This document shows, piece after piece, positions 12,042 to 25,400 of a stretch of 64,000 nt of DNA. The stretch is from Podospora bellae-mahoneyi (lineage: Eukaryota; Ascomycota; Sordariomycetes; Sordariales; Podosporaceae): positions 2,604,001 to 2,668,000 of the forward strand of contig NC_085883.1 of the NCBI RefSeq assembly GCF_035222275.1, in the 5' to 3' direction. Position 1 is the first letter of the stretch. Each line of letters starts with the position of its first letter. Made by a program: the position numbers and the translations under genes. Below the pieces are notes generated by a model. That model had not been told where the DNA came from. It did no database searches and saw nothing but the letters and a program-made list of their open reading frames with translations.

Positions 12042-13026
12042 CGCACCCTTGGTATGATGGTGTTTGGGGAGTTTCGGCACCATGGCGGTGATGCACAAGG
12101 GAACGGAGAGAGTGGAGGGCAATGAGGCGGAACAGTATATTGTAAGGTACAAGGTCACATACCATTTCCCGTTGTTTGTCTAGAGCATCGCCGAAATCGA
12201 GGGTCCTTTTTGTCTGGTCTTTTGACCATGCACCCTTATTCATTCCCTTTAGAGCTCAGGACGGGACATCTTTCACAACACCGCAAGTCAATAGCCAAAC
12301 AGGGTCCCCATGCCTCCAGATTATCTTGGGAGTCAAAGGACTAAATAATCCTCCTGCACCCCAAGGTCAAAGGAGATACTTGATGGATCTTCCGCCCTAA
12401 TTACGTGAAATGATTTTTGACTTGCTGATCAGTCCTGAAAGGCTACAGAAAGCCTAAAAGACTGCAACAAGTTCAAAATGTCTACAGCAAGTTGAAAGAC
12501 CACAACAGCCTTAAAACCTCACCAAACTGCAGCATTTCAAAAAAAGAAGAAGCACAACTTCACTTCAGAACACCCAACCTACTAAATCACTGATCATATC
12601 CCTTGGTTGACCCAGTTTCTCTCTCTTACTCTCATCAAAGTTCAAATGAATGGCAGTAGCATCAATGCTACCCAGAGCCCCAAACCTTCCGTCAAATTCT
12701 AGGTACCTTGTAACACAACAACAATAACAACCATCACCATCCAAACTAGGTAATCTGCTCGCACCCTCATCTCTTCCTATTTCCTTGCCCTCCCCCAACG
12801 GCAAATAGAAAAAAAGAATGAGTAACAGCAACTACCCTTCCACACCACCCACCACCACCACCAGGGTGACAGCCTGCGTAACCACACCTTCTTTCTCAGT
12901 CTGTGATACCAAGCCCTCCCCTCCCCGCAAAAAAAAAAAAAGAACAAAAAACTTCCAGACCGACCCGGTAACACAACATTCTCGCCTCATCCCACTCATC
13001 ATTGAAGCCCAACACCACCACCATCG
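11794..13026. other. Intergenic region between convergent P450 and tyrosinase genes
   Basis: This contains an AT microsatellite (listed separately) and, at about 12430-12530, several imperfect copies of a CTACAG/CAAGTT/AAAGAC-rich phrase. The latter half is 3' flank of the tyrosinase gene, with purine/pyrimidine-biased runs including poly-A near 12930. No gene is supported. Confidence 0.5.
12009..12037. repeat. (AT)n microsatellite
   Basis: An uninterrupted run of alternating A and T about 29 bp long in the P450 3' flank. Confidence 0.9.
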
Positions 13027-15333
13027 TCACTTCCACCGCACCACACCTCGCCTCAAACTTCTGGTCTCATTCACCCCCAAATCCTGTCTCACCTCCACAG
13101 GCCACCTCGTCACCTTCCCATTAAACACCGGAAAACTCGACAAATTCGTCCGCGGCGCATACTCCATGTCCAACACCACAACCCCCAAACTAGGCACATT
13201 CCCCACCGAAACCTCCTCCCCATCCGCCTATTCCCCCCATCATCATCAGTTAGCATCTTTCTCTTCTTTCCTCACAAGTCTCAAAAAGTATAGGGTAGTT
13301 ACTCACCCCCTTAATCCCAACTCCCACCTCCCTCTTCAAATACCCAACCACACTCTCCCTGTCCAAATCCTTCAAAGTCCCATTCCCAACCCTAATGTCC
13401 TGCACCGGAACGCTCTCCCTCGCCACCCCCTCACAGGGCATCCCCAGCAGCGTCATCCGTCCAATACTCTCCCCCCTGATAAACAAACTCACCGTCGCCG
13501 GCAACCTCCCCACTAGCTCCCCCCTCTCCACGCTCATCTCCACCACCCAATAATCCCTCGTCGTCCCCTTGCCCATCCGGTTCAACGGTCCCGTCTCCAG
13601 CGTCGTCGCCCCATCATCCCCAGCCATGTCCCCGTAAAGCGCATTCACCTTTGCCCTGACCTGCTCCGCCCTCGTCTCAGCCGGGAGACTCCAATCGGGC
13701 AGTTCCGGATACGTGTACCCAAACACGCTGACATTAGCGACAGTGTTGCTCGTGTGGAACTCTAGTAGCGTGCTGTTGCCATTGGTGGTGGCGGCAGATG
13801 GAGCCCGGAAAAAGGGCTTGAGCGGGCTGTCAGCCGTGATCACCGTGTTGGCAGGAGTTCCAAACTGCCCCCCAGACAAAGCGCTGCTTGTAAACATCGA
13901 GTTGTTGTAGTAAATTGTTTGCCACATGGCCACCAGCCTGTCGACGTTGCAGTGGTGTAGCATACTAGAGACTTGTTAGCCAAAGACAACAAAAGAAAAA
14001 GGGAAAAGGGTGTAACACACAACAGCGGCTCAAAGGCCGACCAGTTAATATCGGCCATGGTCCCATTATTGCACCCTGCACGAAGATGAATCAAGTTGTG
14101 GGCATTCTCAAAGCTCGAGCTGCTCATCCCGTCATAGGTTGTGACCCGAGTAAAGACATCATACTACGACAACTTCCCCATTAGCCGCCGACCCAATCAT
14201 GTTCATCAAGCCATCTGAAGCTAGGTGCCTTACCACACTCCCTGTCAAATCCCTCGCCGCCAAAAGTAACCCCTCGTTAGACTCGTTGGCATCATTTAGC
14301 ACACCCCCAGATCGAGAACATCGTATTGTCTGCGGGTAGTGCGTCAGGGCGCTATCACCAAATCCCTCTTCAACCTTTAATCGTTGAAACTTGTAAGTGT
14401 ATAGCGGGTTCGGTATGACTCTTCGTCCCTCTGGTGCCTGCACCGTCATGTTGAGCCTGGTAGCTGCTACAGGCAACGCTGGATTCATCGCCCAGTCCCA
14501 GTATGGCTGCCGCAACGACTCTGCCGCTGCCATGTACTCGGGAAGCAGATCTGGGGGGTATCTAGACGCGATGTCAACCGCGCGAGCCACCAATATTTGC
14601 TACCGAGAGAAAACATGTGAGTTTCGTGGGGGTCAAGGAATCAAGCAGGGCAAATGCAATGCCACCAACGTACCTCAAACAGAGCTACATATGGCCTATG
14701 CCAAGTTTGAAAAAGAAGTTCCTTTTATGTCACAGATCAGCAAACCACTCTCAGTACCCCCCACAATCCTAAACCGAAAGCCTCGTTGGGCATACATACA
14801 CCATGAGGACAAAACCCCCTATTAGAAGGCGCCCCATCTACATGCCCTACTCCGTTCCACGCACTGTGGGGATAACCATGAATACCTGGGCAAAAGCCGT
14901 CAGCAAGCTATTGCCGAATTTGGGAGGTTGTGATGCCGAGACGGTGTCATGTATTACCCACCTGCTACCGCGAAGTACGATAACTCGTTCGTCTCGTTGA
15001 GCGCCTGTAATTCTGATAGGGCCAGAATGTAGAGATGCCTACACCATTGACAAATCAGATCCCCAGACTCCCGGCTGTCAAAATTTCTGTGTCATGGTAA
15101 TACCATTGTGCCCCTCCCTTTGCCCATAGCCCATTGATATTGAGTCTGGCTGGAGGTTTCCCTGTAACCTTGTCAATGCCCGTCCTGACGCCGATCACAG
15201 GAATAGGGGTCGCGGAGGCTAGCGCAGGTGACGATGAGGGTGATGATGGGGGCGAGGACGCCGGGGTTGTCGACTGAGCCGCAGCCCATGGGAGGGCCAC
15301 GGCCACCATGCAGAGTGAAGCGGTCCTCCGCAT
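13027..15333 (-). CDS. Secreted tyrosinase (type 3 copper monophenol monooxygenase)
   Basis: Eight minus-strand exons: 15333-15104, 15038-14962, 14885-14800, 14721-14674, 14599-14234, 14163-14021, 13964-13307 and 13215-13027 (about 598 aa). The product starts with signal peptide MRRTASLCMVAVALPWAAA and a Ser/Pro-rich spacer. CuA ligands are His105 (AGIHGYP), His130 (FCPHG) and His139 (TWHRPY). Cys128 sits two residues before His130, the position that forms a Cys-His thioether in ascomycete tyrosinases. CuB ligands are His291 and His295 (ENAHNLIH) plus the FMLHHCNVDR histidine (320/321). FGYTYPELPDW matches the conserved end of the core domain. The enzyme oxidises phenols to quinones for melanin or browning. 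The 48-nt exon 4 encodes ELLFQTWHRPYVALFE. The last acceptor (13215 or 13212) is uncertain by one codon. Confidence 0.88.
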
Positions 15334-18300
15334 TGCTTCCAAGAGAGATACAACCACACCGATGACTCAGTCAGGCATGAAAATACTGCAAAAGGGAGTG
15401 AAAAGAGAAGAAGGCGGGAACTCGGCAACTATACCGCCAAGCCCTTTCAGGAGAGAAAGCGGGCTGCCTCTTCCGCTTTATCATAGTGGCGAAGAACCCG
15501 CCCTCCTGGACGACGCCAGTTCTTGTCGGGTCCGCTTCTGCAGGGAAAACTGTAACAATATCACCAACTTTGTGGTCTTGGGCACAGGACCTTCTCGCTG
15601 AATCATACATGCCATACGGATGAGTGACTCTTCCGGTGTCCGAACTTCAGTTGTCCGAACTTCAGGTGGGTAGCCACGAGCAGCAGTAGTAGGGGATGTC
15701 CGATAGAGGGAAGCATGTCTGAGAATAGAAAGGCTGTGTCGATGTTTCGCCGCTGTCGCCTCTGTTTGTTGTTGTTTATGGGGTGTGTAGTGTAACCAGG
15801 CCCCGGGAGGACGGGCGTCTGCGTCCCGCGGCAATGGGGTTTTCGTAGAGGATAATTGATCCAGAGGCTGCAGGCCTCTCGTATCGCTTTCTATGTCTTG
15901 TGCGCTTCAAAATGAACAAGCACGGCGCTGTCATCACACTCCTTCTGCTGGTTGCCGACAGGATAAGGCCACGGCTGACCCACGAGGGCACAACACGAAA
16001 GCAGGCCGACCGTTTCTCCCGTCGAGGCGGTGTTTGGATAGAAGGCGGGCGGGACCTGCGGCATAGCGACATGGAAGACGGGTTATCACATCCCATGACT
16101 ACCTTGCTCTCCCCCTCGTGTTTCCGGCGTCTTGGTATCTTGTCGTCGGGCGTCATCTGCCGTGATAGCTCCTTAGGCTGGATGAACCATGCTGACAGCG
16201 TGGGGGTGACGGCGACAAAGTTTGCTTCCTGTGCCAGGCCATAGGTCCGGGCTCGGCCCGTCGTCATTGTACGTCTGTATCGATGGAAAGCCACGCCATG
16301 ATGGGTAAGGGAATGACTAAATTTAAGAACAAGAAAAATAAGGGAAGACACGGGGCCCAACGAATGCCTTTGCAGATGCCGTGTGCTAGCCCAACTCCCC
16401 GACAATGCCAGGAAAGCGTGAGTGTGGCTTGCTCCTTCCCAAGTTCTTCAACAGTCTAGGCTGAAGCGGAGTCGGGAATGGAAGGAGCACATCAGCTCTC
16501 TCATCAGCCTCTCATGAGAGTCAGTCACCAACGGCGAAACCCGCTGAGACCGAACAGTCCATCCTCTCCAGTTCGCTACCTATGTCTGAAATGTTTTAAA
16601 CAACACCTCGGTCTTCTCTCAGCAACGACACCGCCCATTATGCGAACATAGTGACACAATACTCGCTGTGTGTCTCTGTGGGACCTGTATCTACCTCACC
16701 TTGGCACTGAACTTTCCTTCCTCATGAAGAACCGAAGTCAAAATCCTAGTTAGCCGCCTTAAACCCAAGGCCAAGAAACAAAAAAAGGGGCCCCAAAGTT
16801 GCCCCGCCATTTGGTTGTCGTCGAGCAGCAGCTCCCCCCCTTCCCCCCATCTGCCCCTCCCTTCCCGCAACGCGGGGAAGTCCTAGCTCTCCCGCTTTGG
16901 CATCCGCGCCTAGCTCGGGGGTTCAATGTCAGGGAAACAATATACCTACCCCTGTGCCTTTAATTGCCCAATGCACTTACAAATGTACTGTGATTTTTGG
17001 GCCAAAACGCGTGGGTTTAGCTGCTTGTGGTGAATGCAACATTCGGGGTGTTGATGCCTACCGGGGGTGGACAGAGAAGGAGGGGGCTCGCCTCAAGGTA
17101 TACAGATACGTGGTCTGTGACACCTGGATATCTCCTGTATCTATCTACCGACCAAGTCAATCTGTTGTTGACTTCCGGGACTGGGACAAATTCCCCAGAT
17201 CCTACAAGTTTGCGCAGCACCGAGGAGTCCCAAGGCGTGGTACTTTTGAAGGGGAGCAAGAAGGGTGTTTGTCACCTTTGAACTGGAGTGACTTGCCATG
17301 CGGGGTCGAGAAAGAGATCGGCTGCCATACAATTCCCATGTGATTGATATTCAATGAGGGGCTCATGGGCGTGTCCGGTGTCAAAAAGACTCCTCTGCTA
17401 AGCATGAGTCCATAGCCCTCCCTCGCCATGTTCGGTGCCGACCATCCGAGTCCAAAACCGACTGCCCACTTTTCATGTCGTGAAGGCGAGTGATGAGCAT
17501 GGATGCCGTTGTCCAACCAGGTCGAAAGCAGCGGGACCTGCAGCTTTTTTATCGTGCTGTTATATTGTACCGCCTTGGTATGAGCTGACACTCTCGGTGC
17601 AAGATAGATTGCTAATCCCGTGACACGGATCTTGGCGTCTTCCTGCCCACCACATGCTGTGTGGTGTGACCAAAGGGCATCCTGTTAATAATAAGCTGGC
17701 ATCAGGAACAACGAGGCAACAAGATTTCGCAAGTCGGAATGAGAGGAGTGAGTTGACATGATCGAAGTTGAGTGGGCAGAGTCCGTCCTCTTCATGCTGC
17801 AGCCCTCATGGTTGGTACAAGGGGAAAAGGGACAATCCAATGGGCGTAAGCAAGAGCAAAAAATGATGGATCAAGAAACAGGTAAAGCAATCAATTAACT
17901 TTTGCTGGCTTCCATAGCAGAAAATACCTAAATCGTGGTGATGAGAAATGAAAAGAAATATGATATCCAAGGAAAAGTTCCCATAAAGTAACCCCTGTAA
18001 AGTGCCCTGTGCATTTATGACGCCGAGAGATGATGATCTCTATCTTGCCTTTTCCCCAGCTCTTTCCGGTAGCCAATTGTCCCAAGTGAATATCTCGCCC
18101 CGAAAACGCCAGCTGCCTTGATGTGCCTGCGTATGCCTCTTTATCCCATACCAGGAGGCTTCCTCTGCGCCAACTTCTGTCCCAACAACAAAAGTATCCA
18201 GCAGAGGCAGTAGTAATGGTATATCCCTGTTCATAGCCCCTCAAAATAGTGATAAAAAAGAAACATGCTGTGCTCCGTCTGACAGAAAGAGACGGGAGAA

Positions 18301-18380
18301 ACTGCGGGCGCCTTGGCCCGGTTGAACTCGGCGGATGCCCGCATCCCTGACGCTGTGTTGTGTGGGTAGTGCCGTGTACC
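15334..18380. other. Intergenic region without a supported gene
   Basis: Both strands were read. The longest open frames (15776-16405 minus, 16897-17343 plus, 17891-18484 minus) lack family motifs and have composition like neighbouring non-coding DNA. There is a short direct repeat of TGTCCGAACTTCAG near 15636-15665. The part nearest 18380 is 3' flank of the aldolase gene. Confidence 0.5.
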
Positions 18381-19496
18381 TTACAGCGACTTCTCCAACA
18401 TGACCAGGTCTCTGTATCCCTCTTTCCACTTCTTCTCCTGGGCAGCCGTTGGCTTGGGGAGAGGGCTTCTGGCGTAGCCACCATAGCCTAGCCAGCTTTG
18501 AAGACCGGATTTGACTCCGACGACTCCGCCTTGAATGGCTGTCCAGTCTCCCTGGGCAACGATCTCTTGCATTTCCTGAGCCTCGGCATGCTTGCCTTGG
18601 TTGAAGAGCTCGATCGTGCGGGTGCAGGCCTTGGGAGCGATGTTCGCAAGGCCGGCCAAGATGCCGTGGCCACCAGCCACCAAGGCCTGGATGGAAAAGT
18701 CGGCAGAACCAGCGAGGACTAGGAACTCTGGGTTCTTGGGGTCATGGGTCTTGGACATCTTCCTGGTGGCCGCAGCCACGCGGTTCAGCTTGCCAGTATT
18801 GCCACACGTGAGCTTCACGCCCACGATGTTGTGGTGCTCGGCAAGCTGTACGATGATGTCCGAGGAGAGATCAAGCCCACCCACGGCGCCGGGGAAGTTG
18901 TAGATGATGATAGGAATGGGCGAGGCATCTGCCACGGCAGTGAAATACTCGATGATGGTCTCGGATGCCGGAGCAAAGAGGCTGGCATAGTACGAAGGCG
19001 GGAGCACAAGAGCATAATCGCCGCCAGCCTCCCACGCCTCCCGGCAGTACTGGATGGTCTCCCGTGTGCTTTGTGAGCCGCAGCCAACAATGATGGGCAT
19101 GTGGGAGAATCCCGAGTCGTTCAAGGCCTTCCGTGTGGTCGACGTAACCAGCTGTCTCTCGGCGTGTGTGAGATGGACCGCTTCGCCGTTGGAGCCTTGA
19201 GTGGCCAGTCCTGTGACGCCCGCGCGGGCGAGTCGCACTGCATGGCGTGCGATGGTGTCCGTGTCTACATCTTCCGAGCCTTCCTCAAAGAAGCACATGG
19301 TTGGGACATAGACGCCTGGCACAAGTGGTCGGGTCATATGGAGGTCGGATGCTTCCGAAGTTGTGCTGTACGAGCTACTGAGGGGCGACTCGTGGCCTGC
19401 CATGAGGGATGAGGACCCGACAGGGCGGAAAGGGATTCTGTTGAAGCCGGCAGTGAAGCTGCCACTGGGCGAGGGTGCGTCATTGTGAGGAGCCAT
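18381..19496 (-). CDS. DapA-family aldolase (dihydrodipicolinate synthase/2-keto acid aldolase)
   Basis: A single exon of 371 aa. The class I aldolase barrel starts at about residue 58 (VPGVYVPTM). GSNGE (101-105), IIIYNFPG with catalytic Tyr199, and VGVKLTCGN with Schiff-base Lys228 are the DapA-superfamily hallmarks. Fungi make lysine by the aminoadipate route, so such proteins usually act in carbon catabolism, for example as 4-hydroxy-2-oxoglutarate aldolase or the L-threo-3-deoxyhexulosonate aldolase of galacturonate degradation; sequence alone does not decide. The first 55 residues are a Ser-rich extension without a clear targeting signal. An internal Met at residue 54 (position 19337) directly before the barrel is an alternative start. 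Confidence 0.88.
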   Translation of the reverse strand: MAPHNDAPSPSGSFTAGFNRIPFRPVGSSSLMAGHESPLSSSYSTTSEASDLHMTRPLVPGVYVPTMCFFEEGSEDVDTDTIARHAVRLARAGVTGLATQGSNGEAVHLTHAERQLVTSTTRKALNDSGFSHMPIIVGCGSQSTRETIQYCREAWEAGGDYALVLPPSYYASLFAPASETIIEYFTAVADASPIPIIIYNFPGAVGGLDLSSDIIVQLAEHHNIVGVKLTCGNTGKLNRVAAATRKMSKTHDPKNPEFLVLAGSADFSIQALVAGGHGILAGLANIAPKACTRTIELFNQGKHAEAQEMQEIVAQGDWTAIQGGVVGVKSGLQSWLGYGGYARSPLPKPTAAQEKKWKEGYRDLVMLEKSL

Positions 19497-22400
19497 TGTG
19501 GGGGCTGTGATATGATGATGGTATGACGGGGTGATATGGTTGTGATGGTGAGCGAGGGTAGAAGAGAAGAGATGAGGGGAAGATCTTGATATGATTGTGT
19601 GTAAGGGTTGGTTGGTAGTGGTTGGGTGAAGTCTGGGAGGATGATGGAAAAGGGAAGATGGTGGTTCTTGGGGAGGAGGCTGATATATGTATGTAGAGGC
19701 TGATCGTAATGGGATCCGCTTGGTGGAGAGCTGGTCAAGGCCAAGAGAGATGAGGCAGGGAATGGGGGCCCAGTGACGGATGGCTCATGGATGGGTCGAT
19801 GTCCCAGGGCGGTGATGATTATGGGCTTTCTTCTTCCTCTGGCTGTCGTCTCGGACGCCTGCTGCAGAAAACGCCCAGAATACTAGCTACTTGCGAGGGC
19901 ACCAACCCCGAGGTACTGATCGTTGACCAAACCGCGCTGGATGTGAGCAAGCTGAGCCATGAAGTGACTTCGAATTGGCGGGCTATGATTTGTTGCGCAA
20001 GAACATATGGCACGCCCACTCGGCGTCGTCGACAAGGATGATGGCTCGTCAATGGTCACTTTTCTTGGCTCGCCTGACCATGTACCTGAGCACAGTGCGG
20101 ACTGACGGGCTGCCCCCAGGAGCAAAACCTGGGGTGTTTCTGGAGCCCGGCGGTCCCAGGATCTGGAGAAGCGAATGATTTGCGGGTGTTGTGTGGGGGT
20201 TAGCTTGCCAAACCTGACCAGGTACCACTAGAGTCTCGGCAGGTAAATGGTCAGGGCATGGTCAAGGCGCTAGTCCCAGGCGGGAAATACTTCCCTTGGG
20301 CCTTGGGATAGACAGCCCTCTGACCGGTATCGATGCGGAGAATTAGTTTCCAGAACATCCATCTGTGTGCCAGTGTATGACAGGCAGTTATGCAAAGGAG
20401 CCTCTACCGCTGGACTTGATGAAAGAGAAGAGAAAGAAAGAAACCCCTTTTCCTACTTGGACGAGGTGCATCTGCCGGGCAACCACACCTTTTGTCAGCA
20501 CCTATGACATCGGGTGGCGCCAGACGCCTTTAAGCCTCGTCCGGTGTCTTTTGTTGCCTCGGGTCCCGAAAGTGAGCAAGCGAGGTCAGTATGAAGAGCC
20601 AAAAGCCAGGTAAGATCCTATCCCAAAGTGACCTGTTGACGACATTTACACGATGTCTCTAGGCTGATCAGGTGTCCACTGCAAGATCGATTCTTGTCCT
20701 GCCAACGCGAGTTGATTAGTTATGTGGCTGTGTGGTGAAATTCCACGTATGCTGCTTGACAACGAGACCTGCTCCGAGATGTAAATCATCCCTTCAATTG
20801 AGACCATATTTCAACGGGCACCACGGTAGCATTTCACGCGGGGACAGCCGTGTCCTCGTGCACACTCGCTGTGTGGCATTGGCGGCAACAGGTTGCAGTG
20901 CGGACTTCTCGCTGTCCCAGATAGAGAAGAGGTTCTAGCTGTTGCTAATTGCATCTACTACGTTATGTTGGGAGCACAGCGTGGGCTGCATGGGTCAGAA
21001 ATTCTGCCGAATAGATATCGACTAAGTGTTTCCCAATATCTTTTGCCGCGGTCCAGTTGCCCTTCGAGGTCCTTCATCTACAGTATCGTGGAGCATCGGG
21101 GAAAAGCTTGGTGGTGCGGTTCCTATTGGCTCGTTGACCCAGTAACTGGCCTTGTAGTTGGTGTTATATCATGGGCCGGGCCTTTCGACCTCCCCGCGAC
21201 ACTGTACCTACCGGCGTCTGTCGACGACAGCGGCGGCGGTCCAAAGAGGCTCAACCACGGAACTGGTGCACAGCAACTGCCAGGTCCAAGTTTGCGATGC
21301 GCCATTCCCGGATGTGAGCCGCTCGGAAAGCCTGATTGGGAAATGGCGAGACCACGATGCTGGCGAATGTCGACTGGTTAGCAGCATCACGGCTGGCAGT
21401 CCAGCTCGAGGTCATCAGGACAGCCTTGCAGCAGCAGCAAGGGATGCAACAAGAGGCTAATCATGCGATCTGTCTTTCGAGTGCTCAGCGATATAAACAC
21501 TGGTGGCACGCTGGGGTGCAACTGTAGCCTTTTGGCTGAGGAGCAAAGCAATCGACAACTCAGCGGCCCGTCTGCACTGGGAGACCCATTCGGTCTGGCC
21601 AACCCTTGGACTCGTTGCTGGCGCCAATGAGGCACGGCCAGACGACGTCCATAGCAAATGGCGGGTGCTGCGTCTGGCTGTTTTTGGATCAATTGGGGTG
21701 CAACGACGCGCCCATGGAGGGGCAGTGAGGGGTTCTTGGAGGGGCACCTGACACTTTTTCGACAACGAGGTGGGCCTTCGGTCTGCATTAGAGCTGTGAG
21801 GGCAGGTGGCTGACGTTGCCTTTGGTCTTGCAAGGTCTTGGTTGGTGTCATCCTCAAATAATCGCAATGGATCGTAGTAGGAATGAACGACCTGCCGTAA
21901 GCGGGGGACAGGAAGAGGACGTATCAGGATATCCACTGTGATGGGATGTTGTCGATGGGGAAGATGTGGGGGAAGTGGTCGGGTGGTTTTTTTTCGGAAA
22001 AGAAGACCCCCAACTCGCCCTCCCGCGCTCTGGGCTGAAACTCCACGTTCCAACAGCTCGGTTCTGGATCTTTGGCACTTTGCAGGCCATCGGTTTGGTG
22101 GGGGTCGCTCCGAAATCGCGGCGTGGGGAGTCCCGGCGGTTGTCTGTCTGTCCAATTGCTGTCTAGATGTTGGCTAGCACCAACATACCTTTTCAATTCG
22201 AAACTCGTGGAGCAAATTATTCTATTCCTCCCTTCATCAAGACAATGTACCAGGCCAGTGTGGAAGTCAATATCAGCTTGCACTGTGGAGGTATTTCATG
22301 CAGCCAGACAGGACCCACACACAGTCGGGGTACGAGGGTACGAAGATCGCGTGACTAGGGTTGGATCGGTTTCTAAGCTGAAGCTTTGCAGAACGGGTTG

Positions 22401-25400
22401 CCAGGTGTGAGTGTTTGTTTCGCCGAATGTACAATTTGATATCTGAAGATTGAGATATAGGCACAGAAGATTGAGGTACGATTGAGATCTGATATTGAGC
22501 TTGTGGTGGCGTTGGCTCTTGATGAGTTGACGTTCAATTGCCGTAAGGGTGAAATTCCCGGACCGAAGGTTCTGACCCCCCACGTTCGCCTAAACACTCC
22601 CTCAGACCGAAGCAATGACCCACTGTGCCGTGGGATGGATCCATACAGTGCGTCACACACCAACTTCCAACTTCCTTCCAATTCAAGGTCGTGCAACCGC
22701 GAAGTCCTGTCATCCAGCGGCCTTCCAAGACAGGCAACCATCATCACCAACACCTCGAGATGCAAGCCACCATTGTTGACGGTTGATCCGGCGGTCTGGG
22801 ATAACGGTGTGACTGAGACTGGATGGTCACCTGTCTCACAGGTTGTGCCCATCTTGAGCTGAAGAATTCTTCTGATGTGTTAGCATCCGATTAACCAGAC
22901 TGGCTTTTACGCTGATGGTAGTCAGAATTCTGGAGCAGTACCCGGTGATGTACCAAGTACCGAGTACCTGGAGCAAAACGCCGTGTCGTTTTGTATGTCT
23001 GTTTCTATCTTGTTCATGACGACAGGAGAAATCGAGGAAAAAGAGCGGGTTGGCCTCGCTCTCTTTTTGTTACGTTTTTGTTACGCAGCCCTTCGAGCAC
23101 TCCTAGATGAATCGTTCTTGTTCGCAAATACATTGGGAAAATTCCTCCGATGGAACATGCATCAGCCCTTTTTTTTTGGACGTGGCGTTTCCAACTCTGG
23201 GGCTGTCAGGGTTTCCCCACGATCTCACCGATCTCACCTTGCCATGCAAGGCTCGTAATACACTGCCTGTGGCGACCCTTCGCCAACTAGAAATCAAATT
23301 GCAAGAGTTAGACGAGCTAATCAATTTCTTAGGTTGTTTCGATGGTGGCCCAGAACCACCAAGTTCAAGCTGCCGAGATGGATCGACCTTGAGTCCATTC
23401 CAAGAGACTAGAGATTGGTCTTCGCCTATCGACAAAGGCTTCCAATCCCTCGTTGACCGTCAACTCATAGCGTATACCCTCACTTGCGGAGTCAAAGCAT
23501 CACTAGTCTTCGGCAGGCCAATGGGAGAAAAGAGCAATGTCATACATACTTTGGTGATGGCTTGTCTGTCCACCTTGTTGCCTTGGGCACACAATATGAT
23601 CGGTCTTCCCTGCCGAGACAGTCTTCCCGCTCTGCTTAGCCGTATGCAGCTTTTTCGATCTTGGGTTGCTAGAAGGGATGGAATTGGCTGACTGGGAATC
23701 AGTCGTTCGGTCACAAGGTCAGAAAGAGGCACGAGCCATGTACCGCAGCACCGCTGGGATGGAGGACGCCCCTGGGTCAAAGGAGGCATCATCCACACCT
23801 TGACGGGCCATTTCTTCACCTTTATTGGCTACGCTGACGCGGGGAATGCTCTGGGCTTGGACTTCCTCCAGCCAAACATGTCCAAAATAACTAGAGTAGG
23901 TTGAGGCCCATGTGATGCAGGGTAGGATTCCTCAACCTCTTGGCCGCCTCTCCTCTGCAACCAAGACTCGATTCCACGTGGCAGTCTGGGTCCGGGCTGA
24001 CATCTGGTGTGGCCAAAAAGTATTTGACCAGGGCGGCCCGCCTCCCCTCATCCGATGGCTCAGTTTTTACACGAACCGGATCACAGAACGACGAACATCG
24101 GGAACGCCAGTATCCGACGACCACCGAGACAGGACGCCTCTTGCTATGAGCCCTAACCCAACCCACCATCAGATGTTGTACAAGACTTCACTCGGAAAGA
24201 ATTTGGACCTTGTACCACCGGCAACATAAGTATCAGCTGATATATCGTAATCTCGGGCTACCAACGGACTCGGGAAACACATTGTTCTTTTAGACCGAGC
24301 GAACATTCTGTCATGGGAGCAGTCATGGTCGAGACCTAGGCCAGTTGCCTCTCAGGAGAGTAATGTATCAAGCACGGAGTACGCTGGGTTTCCTTTGCCC
24401 TGTTGGGCCTCGCCTGAAGAATCATGGCTCAGCTTTTTCTTGAATTCTTTACGTCTTGGCATCTATTCCAGGTACGTCGTTATTGACGCTGGGCATCTCT
24501 TGCGTGCTGGTTGTTGCTCTAAGATTTTCAGAAACACCTCTCGTCTGTCACATCCAGGCTGATCTCTTCGGTTGACTGCACTTGAACCCAATTCACTTTG
24601 TCAATTCGATTTCTGCACATTACCCAACAGCTACCCACGCCGGTCAGAGAATACATTAATGGATGACAGGTCGTCAGGCCGGACTTATGTAAGGATTGCC
24701 TAACCTGGGACGCGACTGCACACCGAGCGGGAGGCCAGTGACACGTCGTTCGGCGACGTGAGGTTTCACCGTCAAGCCAGCAAAACTGCAAGTTCACCAA
24801 TCCCTCTTGACAGACCTCACAAGTCTTCCCATGTCTGACAGCTGCAAGTCCTGTTGATCCCTATTGCCAGCCATGCCGCGATTCTGGGGTACTGCTACAG
24901 AGCTGCACAGTGCATGTGTACGGTTGACCTTGATCAGATCAGCATTCCAAGGAAATTCCACCATGGCCACGCACCCATGGTGCTCCCCGAGGGTCATTGA
25001 TGCAAATGCATCACACCACTAGCTGCCTTTGGCCAAGGTTATTGTACACACACACACCGGTCCGGACATAGAGAATCAGCAGGATTCACAGAGCAGCGGG
25101 TGCCTAGGTATGTGGTGCCAACAATCGAGGATACACCGCCACTCTTTACAACGCCCTCTCAGGGAAGTCATCGAGTCGGGAAGAGCAAGGACCTTTTTTT
25201 CAGCCAGCCCAAAATGCATCTGCAAAAGGAATCTGCAGCTTGCTGTCACGGGTCGCGCAGAAATTTTGCCATTCGCATGGAGGCTCCACCGGCGTGCAGT
25301 TTGCAGGGCGATGCAGCAAAACGCTGTCAGGACAACCCGTCTCAACTATTCGATACATCGCAGTAGTGTCTGTTAATACGCACATTTTCACGAGGGCGGG

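Noticed and set aside
10069-15333. P450 plus tyrosinase as a secondary metabolite cluster
   Set aside because: No polyketide, peptide or terpene synthase or cluster regulator lies nearby, so adjacency alone is not enough.
15776-16405. 209-codon minus-strand open frame
   Set aside because: Arg/Ser-rich random composition, no motif, and overlapped by an equally long plus-strand frame.
16897-17343. 148-codon plus-strand open frame
   Set aside because: No family signal and no plausible splice partners; surrounding frames are similar.
21457-22155. 232-codon minus-strand open frame in the gene desert
   Set aside because: Overlaps several other frames, Arg/Pro/Ser-rich and without motifs; likely chance in moderately GC-rich DNA.
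23107-23691. 194-codon plus-strand open frame with a true ATG
   Set aside because: The best candidate in the desert, but I see no domain, signal peptide or splice context, and the antisense strand is open too. It would need conservation data.
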